From Macrococcus carouselicus (GTDB taxonomy: Bacteria; Bacillota; Bacilli; Staphylococcales; Staphylococcaceae), in the NCBI RefSeq assembly GCF_004359515.1, contig NZ_SCWD01000002.1, positions 1-64,000 on the forward strand: a stretch of 64,000 nucleotides of DNA, in the 5' to 3' direction. Numbering within the stretch: position 1 is the stretch's first letter; every line of letters starts with the position of its first letter. Made by a program: the position numbers and the translations under genes. Below, in pieces: positions 35,613-46,006 of the stretch. Below the pieces are notes generated by a model. The model was not told the origin of the DNA and did no database searches. It saw only the letters and a program-made list of their open reading frames with translations.

Positions 35613-36363
35613 GACTGATGACCTCCTCCGCCAGCTCGGCATACGTCTTTGCGCCTGTTGAGCGCGCGTCATACACGTTGATCGGCTGACCGTGAGAAGG
35701 GGCCTCAGAGAGCCGGACGTTACGTGGTATGATTGTGTTGTACACTTTGTCCCCGAAATGCGAACGCACTTCAGCCATTACGTCGTTACCGAGATTAGTC
35801 CGTGCGTCCAGCATCGTGAGCAGCACACCTTCGATTTCGAGTGACTGATTTAAATGACGCTGCACCAGTTTGATTGTATTAAGGAGCTGACTCAAGCCTT
35901 CAAGCGCATAGTATTCACACTGGACAGGGATGATGATGCCGGTCGCTGCCGTGAATGAGTTGATTGTCAGGAGTCCCAGTGACGGCGGACAGTCGATGAT
36001 GATGTAATCGAACGCTTCTTCCAGCTCTTTAAACGCATATTTCAGTCGTACTTCACGGCTCATCGCGGATACCAGTTCAATCTCTGCACCTGCCAAAGCG
36101 ATATTCGCCGGTATAATGGATAAATTCTCCTGATCAGTCGGCAGTACGACACGATTGATGGAAACATCCTCAACAAGCATATCGTAGACAGAGAACTTCA
36201 CATTATTTTTATCGATGCCGACCCCACTTGTCGCATTACCCTGCGGATCGGTGTCCACTAAAAGGACTTTCTTTCCTCGTTCAGCAAGTGCGGCGCTTAA
36301 ATTGACAGAAGTCGTCGTCTTTCCTACGCCACCTTTCTGATTGGCGATAGCTAAAATCTTCAT
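35605..36363 (-). CDS. parA: chromosome-partitioning ATPase ParA (Soj)
   Basis: The 252-residue protein starts [22 protein letters not shown], with the deviant Walker [10 protein letters not shown] (9-17). It has [12 protein letters not shown], Walker [12 protein letters not shown] and the [12 protein letters not shown] motif. It moves ParB-parS complexes and in relatives regulates DnaA. ATG 36363 follows AAGGAGAGG. It is noteworthy because S. aureus has lost this gene and keeps parB alone. A TATAAT-like -10 lies near 36395. Confidence 0.96.
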   Translation of the reverse strand: MKILAIANQKGGVGKTTTSVNLSAALAERGKKVLLVDTDPQGNATSGVGIDKNNVKFSVYDMLVEDVSINRVVLPTDQENLSIIPANIALAGAEIELVSAMSREVRLKYAFKELEEAFDYIIIDCPPSLGLLTINSFTAATGIIIPVQCEYYALEGLSQLLNTIKLVQRHLNQSLEIEGVLLTMLDARTNLGNDVMAEVRSHFGDKVYNTIIPRNVRLSEAPSHGQPINVYDARSTGAKTYAELAEEVISHG

Positions 36364-36429
36364 TTTTTCCTCTCCTTGCTGTTTATTCATTATTAAGATT
36401 ATACCAATATTACAGTCAGACTGCACAAA

Positions 36430-36457
36430 CTAAAAAACCATCCGGCAAAGGATGGTT
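36430..36457 (-). terminator. terminator after noc
   Basis: Minus-strand stem AACCATCC/GGATGGTT with a 6-base loop followed by T6, directly at the noc stop. It ends the noc end of the mnmE/rnpA block before parA. Confidence 0.85.
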
Positions 36458-37300
36458 CTACTGATTATTCTGGTTCTTGAATACTTTGATGGAGATTTCA
36501 TAGAAGTGGGTATATTCAGTATCCTTACGTTTAACCTTGATACCGCTCTTCTCCACTGCTTTCACGCTTTCGTTGATGGTGTTGAAAGCGAGCTTCATAT
36601 CACGGGTGAAAGCAATACGGGTCGGTTTGACTTCTTCCCCGCCCAGCATACGCTTCACGCGTTCTTCTGTCTGCTTGACATTCAGACTCTGACTTCTGAT
36701 GATCTGCAGCATTTCCTTCTGCTGGACTTCATTCAGTGCAAGCAGGCTGCGCGCATGTCTCTCGCTGATCTGTGCTTTCCCCAGTGCTTCTAGGATGGGT
36801 GAAGATAATCTTAATAAGCGTAATTTGTTCGCGATAAAGGACTGGCTTTTACCGAGACTTGTCGCTAAGTCCTGCTGTGTGATACCGTCTAAATCAAGCA
36901 GTTTCTTATAAGCTTCCGCTTCCTCGACAACCGACAGATTTTCGCGCTGAATGTTCTCGATCAGTGCGATTGCTGCTGTTTCTTTATCATTCATCGGTTT
37001 CACGATGACTTCTGTCTCTGCCACACCGTTTAATTTCAGCGCTCTGAAACGTCTTTCACCCGCAATGATCTCATACATATCCTCTTCAATCGGACGGACG
37101 ACAATCGGCTGCAGCAGACCGTAAGCTTTGATGGAATCAGCCAGCTCCTGAATCTTCTCCTCGTCAAACACCTGTCTCGGCTGGTAGCGATTCGGTACTA
37201 TGCGTTCTATCGCAAGTTTGATGACATTGCCCTCTGCACGTTCCACTGCCATATCTTCTTTATCGCGTAATCCAAATAGCTTTGAAAAAGGTTTCTTCAT
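36458..37300 (-). CDS. noc: nucleoid occlusion protein Noc
   Basis: The 280-residue ParB paralogue begins MKKPFSKLFGLRDKEDM; this N-terminal amphipathic helix tethers it to the membrane. It then has VPNRYQPRQVF, IAGERRFRALKL, and the helix-turn-helix TQQDLATSLGKSQSFIANKLRLL. Noc prevents division over the nucleoid through NBS sites. Adjacent to rsmG, as in Bacillus and Staphylococcus; about 33% of positions look shared with the ParB at 34767 by eye. Confidence 0.95.
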   Translation of the reverse strand: MKKPFSKLFGLRDKEDMAVERAEGNVIKLAIERIVPNRYQPRQVFDEEKIQELADSIKAYGLLQPIVVRPIEEDMYEIIAGERRFRALKLNGVAETEVIVKPMNDKETAAIALIENIQRENLSVVEEAEAYKKLLDLDGITQQDLATSLGKSQSFIANKLRLLRLSSPILEALGKAQISERHARSLLALNEVQQKEMLQIIRSQSLNVKQTEERVKRMLGGEEVKPTRIAFTRDMKLAFNTINESVKAVEKSGIKVKRKDTEYTHFYEISIKVFKNQNNQ

Positions 37301-37327
37301 CTCATTCGACTCACTTTCATCACTTCA

Positions 37328-38044
37328 TTATTTCATCAACGGTTCTTTCGCAGGCGTGCCCGCTTTTCTTGGATATTTCTTAGCAGTCTGTCTGCGCTTT
37401 TCAATTTCTACAATATAGCGTGTACTGTCTTCCATAGGCAAGGTGAATTGATGACTCGCTACGATTTCGCCGCCGAGAAGCTTCACTGCAAATTCACTTT
37501 CATCGGTTTCGATTGCGCCCTGAGCACCTTTCAGCGCCAGGAAATGTCCACCCTTTCTGACGAGCGGCAGACAGAACTCACTTAACACAGACAGTCTGGC
37601 GACGGCACGTGCTGTGACAATATCGAAGCTTTCACGTTGGTCCGTACGCCCGAATGTCTCTGCGCGGTCATGGACGAATTTCACCTGCTCCAGATTCAGT
37701 TCGGCAGCAAGATGATTCAGGAAGTTGATTCGTTTATTGAGTGAATCAACGATGGTCAGCTTGATGTGCGGGAAGAGAATCTTAAGCGGAATACTCGGAA
37801 AACCTGCACCGGCACCGACATCACATAGCGTCTCTATTTTATTGAAATCGAAATAGAAACTTGGCGTCACAGAATCGAAGAAGTGCTTCAAGTAGACTTC
37901 TTCCTTTTCTGTAACAGCTGTTAAATTAATTTTCTCATTCCACTCTACTAGATTTTCATAATAGATTGCAAACTGTTGCAGCTGTTTTTCTGTTAACTCA
38001 AAACCTTTTTCCCGGAGTGCTTTTATAAATTGCTGTTCATTCAT
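37328..38044 (-). CDS. rsmG: 16S rRNA (guanine527-N7)-methyltransferase
   Basis: The 238-residue SAM-dependent enzyme has [20 protein letters not shown] as motif I (about 71-90), [10 protein letters not shown] and [13 protein letters not shown]. It methylates G527 in 16S rRNA; loss gives low-level streptomycin resistance. Its ATG begins at the base after the mnmG stop, so coupling is likely. Confidence 0.97.
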   Translation of the reverse strand: MNEQQFIKALREKGFELTEKQLQQFAIYYENLVEWNEKINLTAVTEKEEVYLKHFFDSVTPSFYFDFNKIETLCDVGAGAGFPSIPLKILFPHIKLTIVDSLNKRINFLNHLAAELNLEQVKFVHDRAETFGRTDQRESFDIVTARAVARLSVLSEFCLPLVRKGGHFLALKGAQGAIETDESEFAVKLLGGEIVASHQFTLPMEDSTRYIVEIEKRRQTAKKYPRKAGTPAKEPLMK

Positions 38045-39916
38045 CTATTTCACCTTCGCAATCTTTCCCTGTTCGATATAGACCAGCAGAATGGATACGT
38101 CCGCTGGATTGACACCCGAAATACGCGATGCCTGACCGACACTCAGCGGTTTCACTTCTTTCAGTTTCTGACGCGCTTCTGTCGCCAGACTATGGATATC
38201 ATCATAATCGATGTGGTCAGGAATTTTTTTATCTTCCATGCGTTTCATCTTTTCGACCTGCTGCAGCGACTTATCGATGTAACCAGCATACTTTGTCTGA
38301 ATCTCGACCTGTTCTGCTACTTCTTCCGGTACAACGACACCGTCAGCCAGAATCTCTCTGATTGATGCGTAGTCCATCTCCGGACGTTTCAGAAGGTCGA
38401 TTGCTAGAATACCGTCTTTCAGTGCAGTACCCCCGTGCTCAGCAATCAGGTTCTGTGTATGGTCATTCGGTTTGATACGGGTTTCAGAGAGACGCTTGAT
38501 TTCATTTGCAACCGCTTCTTTCTTCTCTTCAAAGCGCGCAAACCGCTCCTCAGAGATCAGACCGATAGCGTGACCGATCTCTGTCAGACGAAGGTCAGCA
38601 TTATCATGACGAAGTAGTAATCGATATTCAGCTCTACTTGTCAGAAGACGGTAAGGTTCATTTGTTCCTTTTGTCACCAGATCATCGATGAGAACCCCGA
38701 TATAAGCATCGGCGCGGCCTAGAATGACAGGGTCACGGTCAAGTACTTTAGCGGCTGCATTGATACCCGCCATCAGACCTTGGCCGGCCGCCTCCTCGTA
38801 ACCTGATGTTCCATTGATCTGACCCGCAGTGAACAGCCCGTCAATCTTCTTCGTTTCAAGGGTCGGCCAGAGCTGAGTCGGTACGATGGCATCATATTCA
38901 ATGGCATAGCCTGCACGCATCATATCCGCGCGCTCAAGACCTGGAATGGACTGCAGCATCTGTCTCTGTACATGTTCAGGCAGACTTGTCGATAGCCCCT
39001 GCACATAGACTTCCTTCGTGTTCCGTCCTTCAGGTTCCAGGAAAATCTGATGACGAGGCTTGTCATTGAAGCGCACAAATTTATCCTCGATGGACGGACA
39101 GTAACGAGGGCCCGTCCCTTTGATCATTCCTGAGTACATCGCTGATAGATGCAGATTATCATCAATGATCTGGTGCGTCTTGTCATTCGTATAAGTCAGC
39201 CAGCAAGGCAACTGATCCAGAATATAGTCGGTCGTCTCGTAGCTGAAAGCACGTCCGACTTCGTCACCGGGCTGAATCTCAGTTTTATCATAGTCAATCG
39301 ACTTGCCGTTAACACGGGGCGGCGTGCCCGTCTTAAAACGCACGATATCAAAACCGAGGTCTCTTAAATGATCCGCTAGCTTGATGGACGGCATCTGATG
39401 GTTCGGTCCTGATGAATATTTGATCTTACCGAGAATAATCTCGCCGCGCAGGAAAGTACCTGTCGTCAGAACGACTGCATCTGCATAATAAGTCGTGCCG
39501 ATCACTGTCTCAACACCGGTCACTTTATCGTCTTCAATCACAAGACGCTCCACCATGCCCTGCATGATGTCGAGATTCGGTGTGTTCTCAATGACATCTT
39601 TCATCTCCTGCTGATAGAGTACTTTATCGGCCTGTGCACGGAGCGCCCGTACGGCCGGTCCTTTACCTGTGTTCAGCATACGCATCTGTATATGTGTTTT
39701 GTCAATCGTCTTCGCCATCTGTCCGCCGAGCGCATCGATCTCACGCACGACAATCCCTTTTGCCGGCCCACCCACTGACGGGTTACAGGGCATGAAGGCG
39801 ACTGAATCTAAATTAATCGTCAGCATCAGTGTCTTTGCACCCATACGGGCAGATGCGAGTCCCGCTTCGACCCCTGCATGACCTGCACCGACAACGATTA
39901 CATCATATCTTTCCAA
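38045..39916 (-). CDS. mnmG: tRNA uridine-5-carboxymethylaminomethyl modification enzyme MnmG
   Basis: The 623-residue FAD protein has the dinucleotide fold [23 protein letters not shown] (3-25), the [13 protein letters not shown] motif, and [23 protein letters not shown] near residue 370. With MnmE it modifies U34 of tRNAs. The start is TTG at 39916, eight bases after AAGGAGG, giving [10 protein letters not shown]; the longer open frame lies inside mnmE. 13 bases after mnmE. Confidence 0.97.
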   Translation of the reverse strand: MERYDVIVVGAGHAGVEAGLASARMGAKTLMLTINLDSVAFMPCNPSVGGPAKGIVVREIDALGGQMAKTIDKTHIQMRMLNTGKGPAVRALRAQADKVLYQQEMKDVIENTPNLDIMQGMVERLVIEDDKVTGVETVIGTTYYADAVVLTTGTFLRGEIILGKIKYSSGPNHQMPSIKLADHLRDLGFDIVRFKTGTPPRVNGKSIDYDKTEIQPGDEVGRAFSYETTDYILDQLPCWLTYTNDKTHQIIDDNLHLSAMYSGMIKGTGPRYCPSIEDKFVRFNDKPRHQIFLEPEGRNTKEVYVQGLSTSLPEHVQRQMLQSIPGLERADMMRAGYAIEYDAIVPTQLWPTLETKKIDGLFTAGQINGTSGYEEAAGQGLMAGINAAAKVLDRDPVILGRADAYIGVLIDDLVTKGTNEPYRLLTSRAEYRLLLRHDNADLRLTEIGHAIGLISEERFARFEEKKEAVANEIKRLSETRIKPNDHTQNLIAEHGGTALKDGILAIDLLKRPEMDYASIREILADGVVVPEEVAEQVEIQTKYAGYIDKSLQQVEKMKRMEDKKIPDHIDYDDIHSLATEARQKLKEVKPLSVGQASRISGVNPADVSILLVYIEQGKIAKVK

Positions 39917-39929
39917 AATGATTTCCTCC

Positions 39930-41309
39930 TTATTTACCGAGACAGAACTGACTGAATAACTGATCAATCAGGCTGTCTGATACTTCTTCTCCGATTACTT
40001 CTCCAAGTAGTTCCCATGTTCTGATCAAATCAATCTGTACAATATCAATCGGCACACCCATCTCTGCTGCATTCATCGCTTCATTGATGGCTTTCTTCGC
40101 TTCTTTTAAGAGACTGATATGACGCGCATTAGAGACGTAGGTCATATCCTGCTGCTGCACTGATCCTTCAAAGAACAGTTTCGCAATCTGCTCCTCCAGC
40201 TGGTCAATACCTGATTGTGACAGCATGGAGGTCTCAACGATAGGCGCGTCGCTCATCATCTGTTGCACTTCACCGATATCAAGATGCTGTTCCAGGTCCG
40301 TTTTATTGATGATGACGATTACGTCTTCTGATTTGATGACTTCAGCGAGCTGATAGTCACTCTCGGTCAATGGTTCGTTATAGTTGAGCACATATAGAAT
40401 CAGGTCTGCTTTACTCAATGCCTCGCGACTGCGCTCAACACCAATCTTCTCGACGATATCCTCAGTTTCACGAATTCCTGCTGTATCAACCAGCCGTAGC
40501 GGCACGCCTCTGACATTGACATATTCTTCGAGTACGTCACGCGTCGTGCCGGCCACTTCAGTGACAATCGCCTTATTATCCTGAGTGAGTGTGTTCAGCA
40601 TCGAGCTTTTACCGACGTTCGGTTTGCCGACAATCACTGTTGACAATCCTTCGCGTAGTATCTTACCCTGTGCACCTGTCGTCAGCAGCTGATCGATTGA
40701 CTGCTCAATCTTTGTTGCCTCTTGCAGCAGGAAGTGCGTCGTTGCTTCTTCCACATCGTCATATTCCGGATAATCAATATTCACCTCAACCTGCGCGAGA
40801 ATCTCAAGAATGGACTGTCTTAAGCCTTGGATCATCGTACTGAGACGGCCCTCAATCTGATTCATGGCGACCTTACTTGCGCGGTCTGTCTTTGAACGGA
40901 TGAAGTCCATAATGCCTTCAGCCTGTGATAAGTCGATCCGTCCATTCAGGAAAGCACGTTTCGTGAACTCACCCGGCTCAGCAAGACGCGCCCCATTAGA
41001 GAGCGTGAGTTCCAGTATATGATTGACGGTCATGATGCCGCCGTGACAGTTGATTTCAACAATGTTTTCACGCGTATAAGTACGCGGTGCACGCATGACA
41101 GCGACCATGACTTCCTCAATTATCTCATCTGTTTCCGGATTCTTGATATGACCATAGTTGATCGTATGACTATCGACTTCAGTCAGCGGCTTCTTTCCTA
41201 TATAGAGACGGTCAGCGATTTCAATGGCATCGTGACCGGATAATCTGACAATCGCAATAGCACCTTCACCCATCGGTGTCGATATGCTTGAAATGGTCTC
41301 TAGTTCCAT
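39930..41309 (-). CDS. mnmE: tRNA modification GTPase MnmE
   Basis: The 459-residue protein has an N-terminal tetrahydrofolate-binding domain ([17 protein letters not shown]), a helical domain and a GTPase with G1 GKPNVGKSS (about 229-237), G3 DTAGIRE and G4 NKTD. It ends in the CxGK motif CLGK that activates formyl-THF. It acts with MnmG on wobble uridines. GGAGGAGATACT precedes the ATG. Confidence 0.97.
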   Translation of the reverse strand: MELETISSISTPMGEGAIAIVRLSGHDAIEIADRLYIGKKPLTEVDSHTINYGHIKNPETDEIIEEVMVAVMRAPRTYTRENIVEINCHGGIMTVNHILELTLSNGARLAEPGEFTKRAFLNGRIDLSQAEGIMDFIRSKTDRASKVAMNQIEGRLSTMIQGLRQSILEILAQVEVNIDYPEYDDVEEATTHFLLQEATKIEQSIDQLLTTGAQGKILREGLSTVIVGKPNVGKSSMLNTLTQDNKAIVTEVAGTTRDVLEEYVNVRGVPLRLVDTAGIRETEDIVEKIGVERSREALSKADLILYVLNYNEPLTESDYQLAEVIKSEDVIVIINKTDLEQHLDIGEVQQMMSDAPIVETSMLSQSGIDQLEEQIAKLFFEGSVQQQDMTYVSNARHISLLKEAKKAINEAMNAAEMGVPIDIVQIDLIRTWELLGEVIGEEVSDSLIDQLFSQFCLGK

Positions 41310-41383
41310 AGTATCTCCTCCATTTATTCATTCGTTGATTGTAAAATGAATCCAAATAAAAACAAATTGATATGCTCTGAATA

Positions 41384-41427
41384 AATAGATTAACTCTAAA
41401 AACCGAAGTTTTTAGAGTTAATCTATT
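41384..41427 (-). terminator. terminator after jag, with UUCG tetraloop
   Basis: Perfect 20-base stem AATAGATTAACTCTAAAAAC with its complement. On the minus strand the loop reads C(UUCG)G, an extra-stable tetraloop. It lies between jag and mnmE, so mnmE probably has its own start signal downstream. Confidence 0.82.
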
Positions 41428-41441
41428 ATTGTCTTCTTCAT

Positions 41442-42239
41442 TTATTTTCCTTTGATGACCAGGTAGCGGTGAGGTTCTCGTCCTTCAGAATAAGTCTCAA
41501 TATCAGACATTCGGGTCAGGACCTGGTGAATGATTTTTCTTTCGTAGTTCGGCATCGGTTCAAATTTAACCGGTTCGTGGGTCTGCTGCGCTTTCTGTGC
41601 CATGTTGAGCGCCAGATTTTCAAGTATTTCTTTTCGCTTCTCGCGGTAATTCTCAATATCAAGCAGCACAGTGATATAACCTTTATAGGTCTGCTGAATA
41701 TGCGTCTGGGCCACTGTCTGCAGCGCATTTAAGGTATAACCTCGTTTACCGATGATACGGGCAGCATCTCGGGATATCAGATTGATTCTGACATCATTGC
41801 TCTTGACCATCACTTCACCCGTCGCCTCAATGCCCATTTCTTTCAGGATCTGGACTAAGTAGTCAAGTGTTCTGTCAGCTGACTCAGTCACGAGCTTTTT
41901 AGCAGCGCTTCTGTCAGCTGCTTCTTTTTGGTTGTCAACTACTTCTTCAGCTGCTTCATCATCCGGTGGTCCTGGCTTCAACTCGTTCTCAGCTTTTTCA
42001 GCAGTCACTGCCGCTGCTGACTGAATGTTTGTCTGTTTCAGTTCTTCGAGTGAATATTTCTTCAGTGCCGGGTCGATAACAGTAAGAGTGACGACAGCTT
42101 CACGTCGTCCGATGCCGAACAGACCTTTCTTCCCCTGCTCCTCTATATCGATCTTCACCTGATTCTCACTTAGATTCCATGTCTTTAAGCCGAGCTGCAC
42201 AGCTTCTTCTACAGTCGTTCCTGTAAATGTCTCCTGCAT
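41442..42239 (-). CDS. khpB: KhpB/Jag RNA-binding protein
   Basis: The 265-residue protein has three parts: a Jag_N domain (1-50, LGLKTWNLSENQVKIDIEEQGKKGLFGIG), an acidic Glu/Ala-rich linker (about 70-110), then KH (DAARIIGKRGYTLNALQ) and R3H (REPHRYLVI) domains. KhpB binds many RNAs with KhpA and affects cell elongation. In Bacillus the upstream neighbour is yidC (spoIIIJ); here rnpA follows directly, 12 bases away. Confidence 0.93.
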   Translation of the reverse strand: MQETFTGTTVEEAVQLGLKTWNLSENQVKIDIEEQGKKGLFGIGRREAVVTLTVIDPALKKYSLEELKQTNIQSAAAVTAEKAENELKPGPPDDEAAEEVVDNQKEAADRSAAKKLVTESADRTLDYLVQILKEMGIEATGEVMVKSNDVRINLISRDAARIIGKRGYTLNALQTVAQTHIQQTYKGYITVLLDIENYREKRKEILENLALNMAQKAQQTHEPVKFEPMPNYERKIIHQVLTRMSDIETYSEGREPHRYLVIKGK

Positions 42240-42251
42240 TCCAGTGCCTCC

Positions 42252-42608
42252 TTATTTAATACGTTTATTAAATCCTTTGGCAATCTTCATTACATGTTCA
42301 AGACTTTTATTGACCTCTTCCACCGACATATCAGCAGCGGGCTTTCTGGCTACAACGATGAAATCAGCTGCGATGATGTCTTCTTTGTGACGGGTGAAGC
42401 TCTCACGTATTGTTCTTTTAATACGGTTACGGGCGACTGCATTGCCCAGCTTTTTGGACACAGAGATGCCGAGTCTGAAGTGCTCAGCCTTTTCTCTATC
42501 AAAGCGATAGATGACAAACTGACGGTTCGCGACAGACTTCCCTTTTCTGTAGACGGCCTGAAAATCTTCATTTCTTTTGATACGATAACTTTTCTCCAAC
42601 GTTTTCAC
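42252..42608 (-). CDS. rnpA: ribonuclease P protein component
   Basis: The 118-residue basic protein has the signature FRLGISVSKKLGNAVARNRIKRTIRESF (about 43-70), the RNR motif that holds the P RNA. It matures tRNA 5' ends with RNase P RNA. The start may be GTG 42608 or, closer to the family start MEKSYRIKR, TTG 42599; both have only weak GTGAG-type sites. About 80 bases after rpmH with a terminator hairpin in between, typical for this pair. Confidence 0.96.
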   Translation of the reverse strand: MKTLEKSYRIKRNEDFQAVYRKGKSVANRQFVIYRFDREKAEHFRLGISVSKKLGNAVARNRIKRTIRESFTRHKEDIIAADFIVVARKPAADMSVEEVNKSLEHVMKIAKGFNKRIK

Positions 42609-42663
42609 TCACTTCTGCCGCGTGTTTTCTCCAATTATACTAGATGACTATGTGCATTTAAAC

Positions 42664-42692
42664 AAAAAAAAGACCACTACTAGAGTGATCTT
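42664..42692 (-). terminator. terminator or attenuator after rpmH
   Basis: Minus-strand AAGATCACT/AGTGGTCTT with one mismatch and short loop followed by eight T. It lowers readthrough from the strong rpmH promoter into rnpA. Confidence 0.7.
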
Positions 42693-42828
42693 AAGCTGAT
42701 AATACTTTTCTGCCTTTACGACGACGACGAGCAAGAACTCGACGGCCGTTTTTAGTGCTCATACGTGCACGGAAACCATGAACTTTACTATGTTTACGTT
42801 TATTAGGTTGATAAGTACGTTTTACCAC
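42691..42828 (-). CDS. rpmH: 50S ribosomal protein bL34
   Basis: 45 codons starting with [22 protein letters not shown], then [20 protein letters not shown] and RKVLSA. This is the complete, highly basic bL34. AGGAGG lies 9 bases before the GTG. It marks the left edge of oriC as in most bacteria. Confidence 0.98.
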   Translation of the reverse strand: MVKRTYQPNKRKHSKVHGFRARMSTKNGRRVLARRRRKGRKVLSA

Positions 42829-42894
42829 TTAGGACACCTCCTGTTTGCTTATTCATCTATTTTTCACGTTTATGTGATCGACAGTAACTACTGA

Positions 42895-42923
42895 AGTATA
42901 GCAAATTACACCTCTACATGCAA
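42895..42923 (-). promoter_or_regulatory. rpmH promoter
   Basis: Minus-strand TTGCAT (42918-42923) and TATACT (42895-42900), 17-base spacer, about 60 bases before the rpmH start. It points away from dnaA. Confidence 0.75.
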
Positions 42924-42952
42924 GTTTTAGTTGGAAATTCATGATTCAAAGG

Positions 42953-43265
42953 TTATCCACTTATCCACATCAGCATTCTGTACTATTGTGGATAATTTTT
43001 TCTGTCATTCAATTTTATGCACAGCCGATTTCTTTACTATCCACAAACCCACACCTCTGAATAACTACGGGTGTGCAAAAACCTCAGTTTGTGGATAAGT
43101 CTATAAAATGATTGATATTACTTGTTTTATTTGCTATCATTTTGTTTATATTTCGTGTGAATAACATTGTGAATAATCTTTTTATCCACAGAATGTGAAT
43201 AGTTTGTGGATAATTATTCAGACCCTGTTCTTAACATTATACACAGGACTGCACGTTGTGTATAA
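42953..43265. other. oriC: oriC, upstream part: DnaA-box cluster
   Basis: Nine 9-mers fitting TTATNCACA lie between rpmH and dnaA: forward at 42961, 43182 and 43237; reverse at 42987, 43090, 43156, 43168, 43205 and 43257. A near match is at 42953. Boxes overlap the dnaA promoter zone, so DnaA should repress its own gene. With 44636-44760 this makes a bipartite origin as in B. subtilis. Confidence 0.93.
43112..43140 (+). promoter_or_regulatory. dnaA promoter
   Basis: TTGATA (43112-43117) and TATCAT (43135-43140), 17-base spacer, about 155 bases before the dnaA ATG, followed by six DnaA boxes. Confidence 0.65.
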
Positions 43266-43295
43266 CTAGAAAAAAAATTAAGAAAGAGGCATACT

Positions 43296-44633
43296 ATGAG
43301 CGGCATTGATTCTATATGGACGAAAGTCCTGGAAAACCTTGAAAAAAAGCTTTCTGCTCCCAGCTATCAGACATGGTTTGTAAACACTAAAGTAAAATCC
43401 CTTAACAGTCAGCAGATCATCATTGAAGCGCCTAATGCTTTTAATAAGGACTGGCTTGTCAAAAACTATATTTCAGTGATTCAGGAGACGATAAAGGAGA
43501 CAATCGGAGAAGAGTTGACAATTAAAATCATCTCAAGCGGGGATACAGATGAAATTCCTGAACTGAAACCTGAACCGGAACCTGTCAGACACAGTCACAG
43601 TGAAATCCTGCCTAATCAGCTGAACGTTGACAACACATTCGATACATTCGTCATCGGCAGTGGCAACCGTTTCAGCCATGCCGCTTCTCTTGCTGTCGCA
43701 GAAGCCCCTGCCAAAGCCTATAACCCGCTTTTCATCTACGGTGGCGTCGGTCTCGGTAAGACCCATCTCATGCATGCGATCGGCCATTACGTTATGGAAC
43801 ATAAGGACAATGCACAGGTCGTCTATACGTCCAGCGAGAAGTTCACCAATGAATTCATCAACTCCATCAAGGACAACAAAACCGAAGAATTCCGCTCGAA
43901 ATACCGCAATGTTGATGTCCTGCTGATTGATGACATTCAGTTTTTAGCCGGTAAGGAATCGACTCAGGAGGAATTCTTCCATACCTTCAATGAACTGCAC
44001 CAGAACCATAAGCAGATTGTCATCTCAAGCGACCGGGCACCAAAAGAGATTCCGACACTTGAAGACCGTCTCCGTTCACGTTTCGAATGGGGTCTTATCA
44101 CAGACGTCACACCTCCTGATCTCGAAACAAGGATTGCGATTCTGCGCAAGAAATCTGAAGAAGAGAACATTGAGATTCCAAATGAAGCGATGCTCTATAT
44201 CGCCACTCAGATTCATTCCAATATCAGAGAACTGGAAGGCGCCCTTACGCGTGTCAGTGCCTATTCCAAGCTCGTGAAGCGTGAACTGACTCCTGATCTC
44301 GTTGCTGAGGCACTGAAAGACATCATTGCCAGCAGCAAGCCGAAGAAAATCAGCATACAGGACATCCAGACGATTGTCGGTGCCTACTACAATATAAGAC
44401 TTGAAGATTTCACTGCCAAAAAACGGACGAAATCTATCGCTTTTCCACGACAGATCGCCATGTACCTTGCTCGTGAACTGACGGACTACTCGCTCCCAAA
44501 AATCGGTGAGGAATTCGGGGGACGCGACCATACGACAGTCATCCATGCTCATGAAAAAATAAAGAATCAAATTGCAAATGATGACAAACTGGCTAAAGAA
44601 ATTAAGAATCTCGAGAAAGAGATTTCAGGTTAA
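43296..44633 (+). CDS. dnaA: chromosomal replication initiator DnaA
   Basis: The 445-residue protein has all four domains: N-terminal DnaD/SirA-binding domain ([21 protein letters not shown]), a short linker, an AAA+ core with Walker A GGVGLGKT (about 149-156), Walker [10 protein letters not shown] and the ISS DnaA-trio residues downstream. The C-terminal DNA-binding domain carries the signature [15 protein letters not shown]. It melts oriC and loads DnaB. AAAGAGG precedes the ATG. Confidence 0.99.
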   Translation: MSGIDSIWTKVLENLEKKLSAPSYQTWFVNTKVKSLNSQQIIIEAPNAFNKDWLVKNYISVIQETIKETIGEELTIKIISSGDTDEIPELKPEPEPVRHSHSEILPNQLNVDNTFDTFVIGSGNRFSHAASLAVAEAPAKAYNPLFIYGGVGLGKTHLMHAIGHYVMEHKDNAQVVYTSSEKFTNEFINSIKDNKTEEFRSKYRNVDVLLIDDIQFLAGKESTQEEFFHTFNELHQNHKQIVISSDRAPKEIPTLEDRLRSRFEWGLITDVTPPDLETRIAILRKKSEEENIEIPNEAMLYIATQIHSNIRELEGALTRVSAYSKLVKRELTPDLVAEALKDIIASSKPKKISIQDIQTIVGAYYNIRLEDFTAKKRTKSIAFPRQIAMYLARELTDYSLPKIGEEFGGRDHTTVIHAHEKIKNQIANDDKLAKEIKNLEKEISG

Positions 44634-44635
44634 GT

Positions 44636-44760
44636 TGTGGATAACATAGAATAACAGGTACTGATTTATCCACACTTTATACACATGTGGATATCCTGAC
44701 GCTGTAAGTCAGACACGACTTATCCACCTATTCACACCCCCTATTACTATTATTACGATT
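44636..44760 (+). other. oriC: oriC, unwinding part: DnaA boxes, GC-rich patch and DnaA-trios
   Basis: Boxes: reverse 44636-44644, forward 44666-44674 and 44677-44685, near matches 44720-44728 and 44728-44736. A C-rich patch (44735-44741) follows, then CTA-TTA-CTA-TTA-TTA (44741-44755). The complement, read 3' to 5', is GAT-AAT-GAT-AAT-AAT: five DnaA-trios in register, the single-strand entry element known from B. subtilis. AT-rich DNA follows up to dnaN. This is the predicted duplex-opening site. Confidence 0.88.
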
Positions 44761-44806
44761 TTAAAAGAGATAAAATATATATATAACGACGATAAGGAGC
44801 ATCAAT

Positions 44807-45940
44807 ATGAAATTTACAATCCAGAGAGATTATTTCATCAATCAACTGAATGACACGTTAAAAGCTATTTCACCGCGTACAACACTGCCCATTCTGACAG
44901 GAATCAAGATTGATGCAACAGACAATGGTTTAATGCTGACCGGTTCAGACTCTGAAGTATCGATTGAAATTACTATCCCGGCTGAAGTCGATCACGAACA
45001 GATTGTGACAATTCAGGACAAAGGCTCAATCGTACTGCCTGGACGTTTCTTCGTTGATATCATCAAAAAACTGCCTGCTGCAGAAGTCACAATCGATACA
45101 AACGTGAATTTCCAGGCCAAGATCACGTCCGGCCAGTCAGAATTCAACGTCTCCGGACTGGACCCCGACCAGTATCCGCTCCTGCCTCAGGTTTCTGAAG
45201 ACAGCGTCATCACATTACCGGTAAAAGTGTTAAAGAACATGATTCGACAAACAAACTTCGCAGTGTCCACCTCAGAAACACGTCCTGTACTGACAGGAGT
45301 GAACTGGCTGATTAGTGATAATGTGCTGAGCTGTACTGCAACAGATTCACATCGTCTGGCACTTCGCCGTCTGCCACTGGAGAATCATACGATTGAAAAC
45401 ATCAACGTCATCATCCCAGGGAAAGCATTGAATGAACTGAATAAGATCATCAGTGATGACGATGAATCAATCGATGTCTTTTTTGCCGCTAATCAGGTGC
45501 TGTTCAAAGTCGGGCATGTGCATTTCATCTCGCGTCTGCTGGAAGGGAACTACCCTGATACAAGCAGATTGTTTCCTGAGAGTTACGAGACGACGCTGAC
45601 GATTGAAAACAATGATTTCTATCATGCAATCGACCGTGCATCACTGCTTGCTCGTGAAGGGGGTAATAACGTTATCAAATTATCTACTGATGCTCAGCAG
45701 GTTGAACTTTCTTCAACTTCTCCGGAAATCGGTACCGTGAAAGAGGAAGTGAAGACGTCTCACTTTGAAGGTCAGGAACTGAAGATCTCTTTCAACTCCA
45801 AATATATGATGGATGCATTAAAAGCAATCGATAACAGCGATGTCAATATCGAGTTCTTCGGTACGATGCGCCCCTTCATCCTTAAACCGCAGGATGATGA
45901 TAATATCGTTCAGCTCATCCTGCCAATCAGAACCTATTGA
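44807..45940 (+). CDS. dnaN: DNA polymerase III beta subunit (sliding clamp)
   Basis: The 377-residue protein shows the three-domain clamp fold: MKFTIQRDYFINQLNDTLKAIS at the start, TGVNWLISDNVLSCTATDSHRLALR in the middle and the end RPFILKPQDDDNIVQLILPIRTY. The C-terminal LPIR part forms the partner-binding cleft. AAGGAGCATCAAT precedes the ATG. In most relatives yaaA and recF follow; here a terminator and four other genes intervene. Confidence 0.99.
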   Translation: MKFTIQRDYFINQLNDTLKAISPRTTLPILTGIKIDATDNGLMLTGSDSEVSIEITIPAEVDHEQIVTIQDKGSIVLPGRFFVDIIKKLPAAEVTIDTNVNFQAKITSGQSEFNVSGLDPDQYPLLPQVSEDSVITLPVKVLKNMIRQTNFAVSTSETRPVLTGVNWLISDNVLSCTATDSHRLALRRLPLENHTIENINVIIPGKALNELNKIISDDDESIDVFFAANQVLFKVGHVHFISRLLEGNYPDTSRLFPESYETTLTIENNDFYHAIDRASLLAREGGNNVIKLSTDAQQVELSSTSPEIGTVKEEVKTSHFEGQELKISFNSKYMMDALKAIDNSDVNIEFFGTMRPFILKPQDDDNIVQLILPIRTY

Positions 45941-45947
45941 TTTTCAG

Positions 45948-45976
45948 ACCTATGCTAGCCGGCATAGGTTTTTTTT
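45948..45976 (+). terminator. dnaN terminator
   Basis: Stem ACCTATGC/GCATAGGT with a 6-base loop and T8. It ends the dnaA-dnaN transcript and marks the left border of the inserted four-gene block. Confidence 0.85.
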
Positions 45977-46006
45977 GTTAAAATCAACTGGAAAGGATGG
46001 TTTTTT

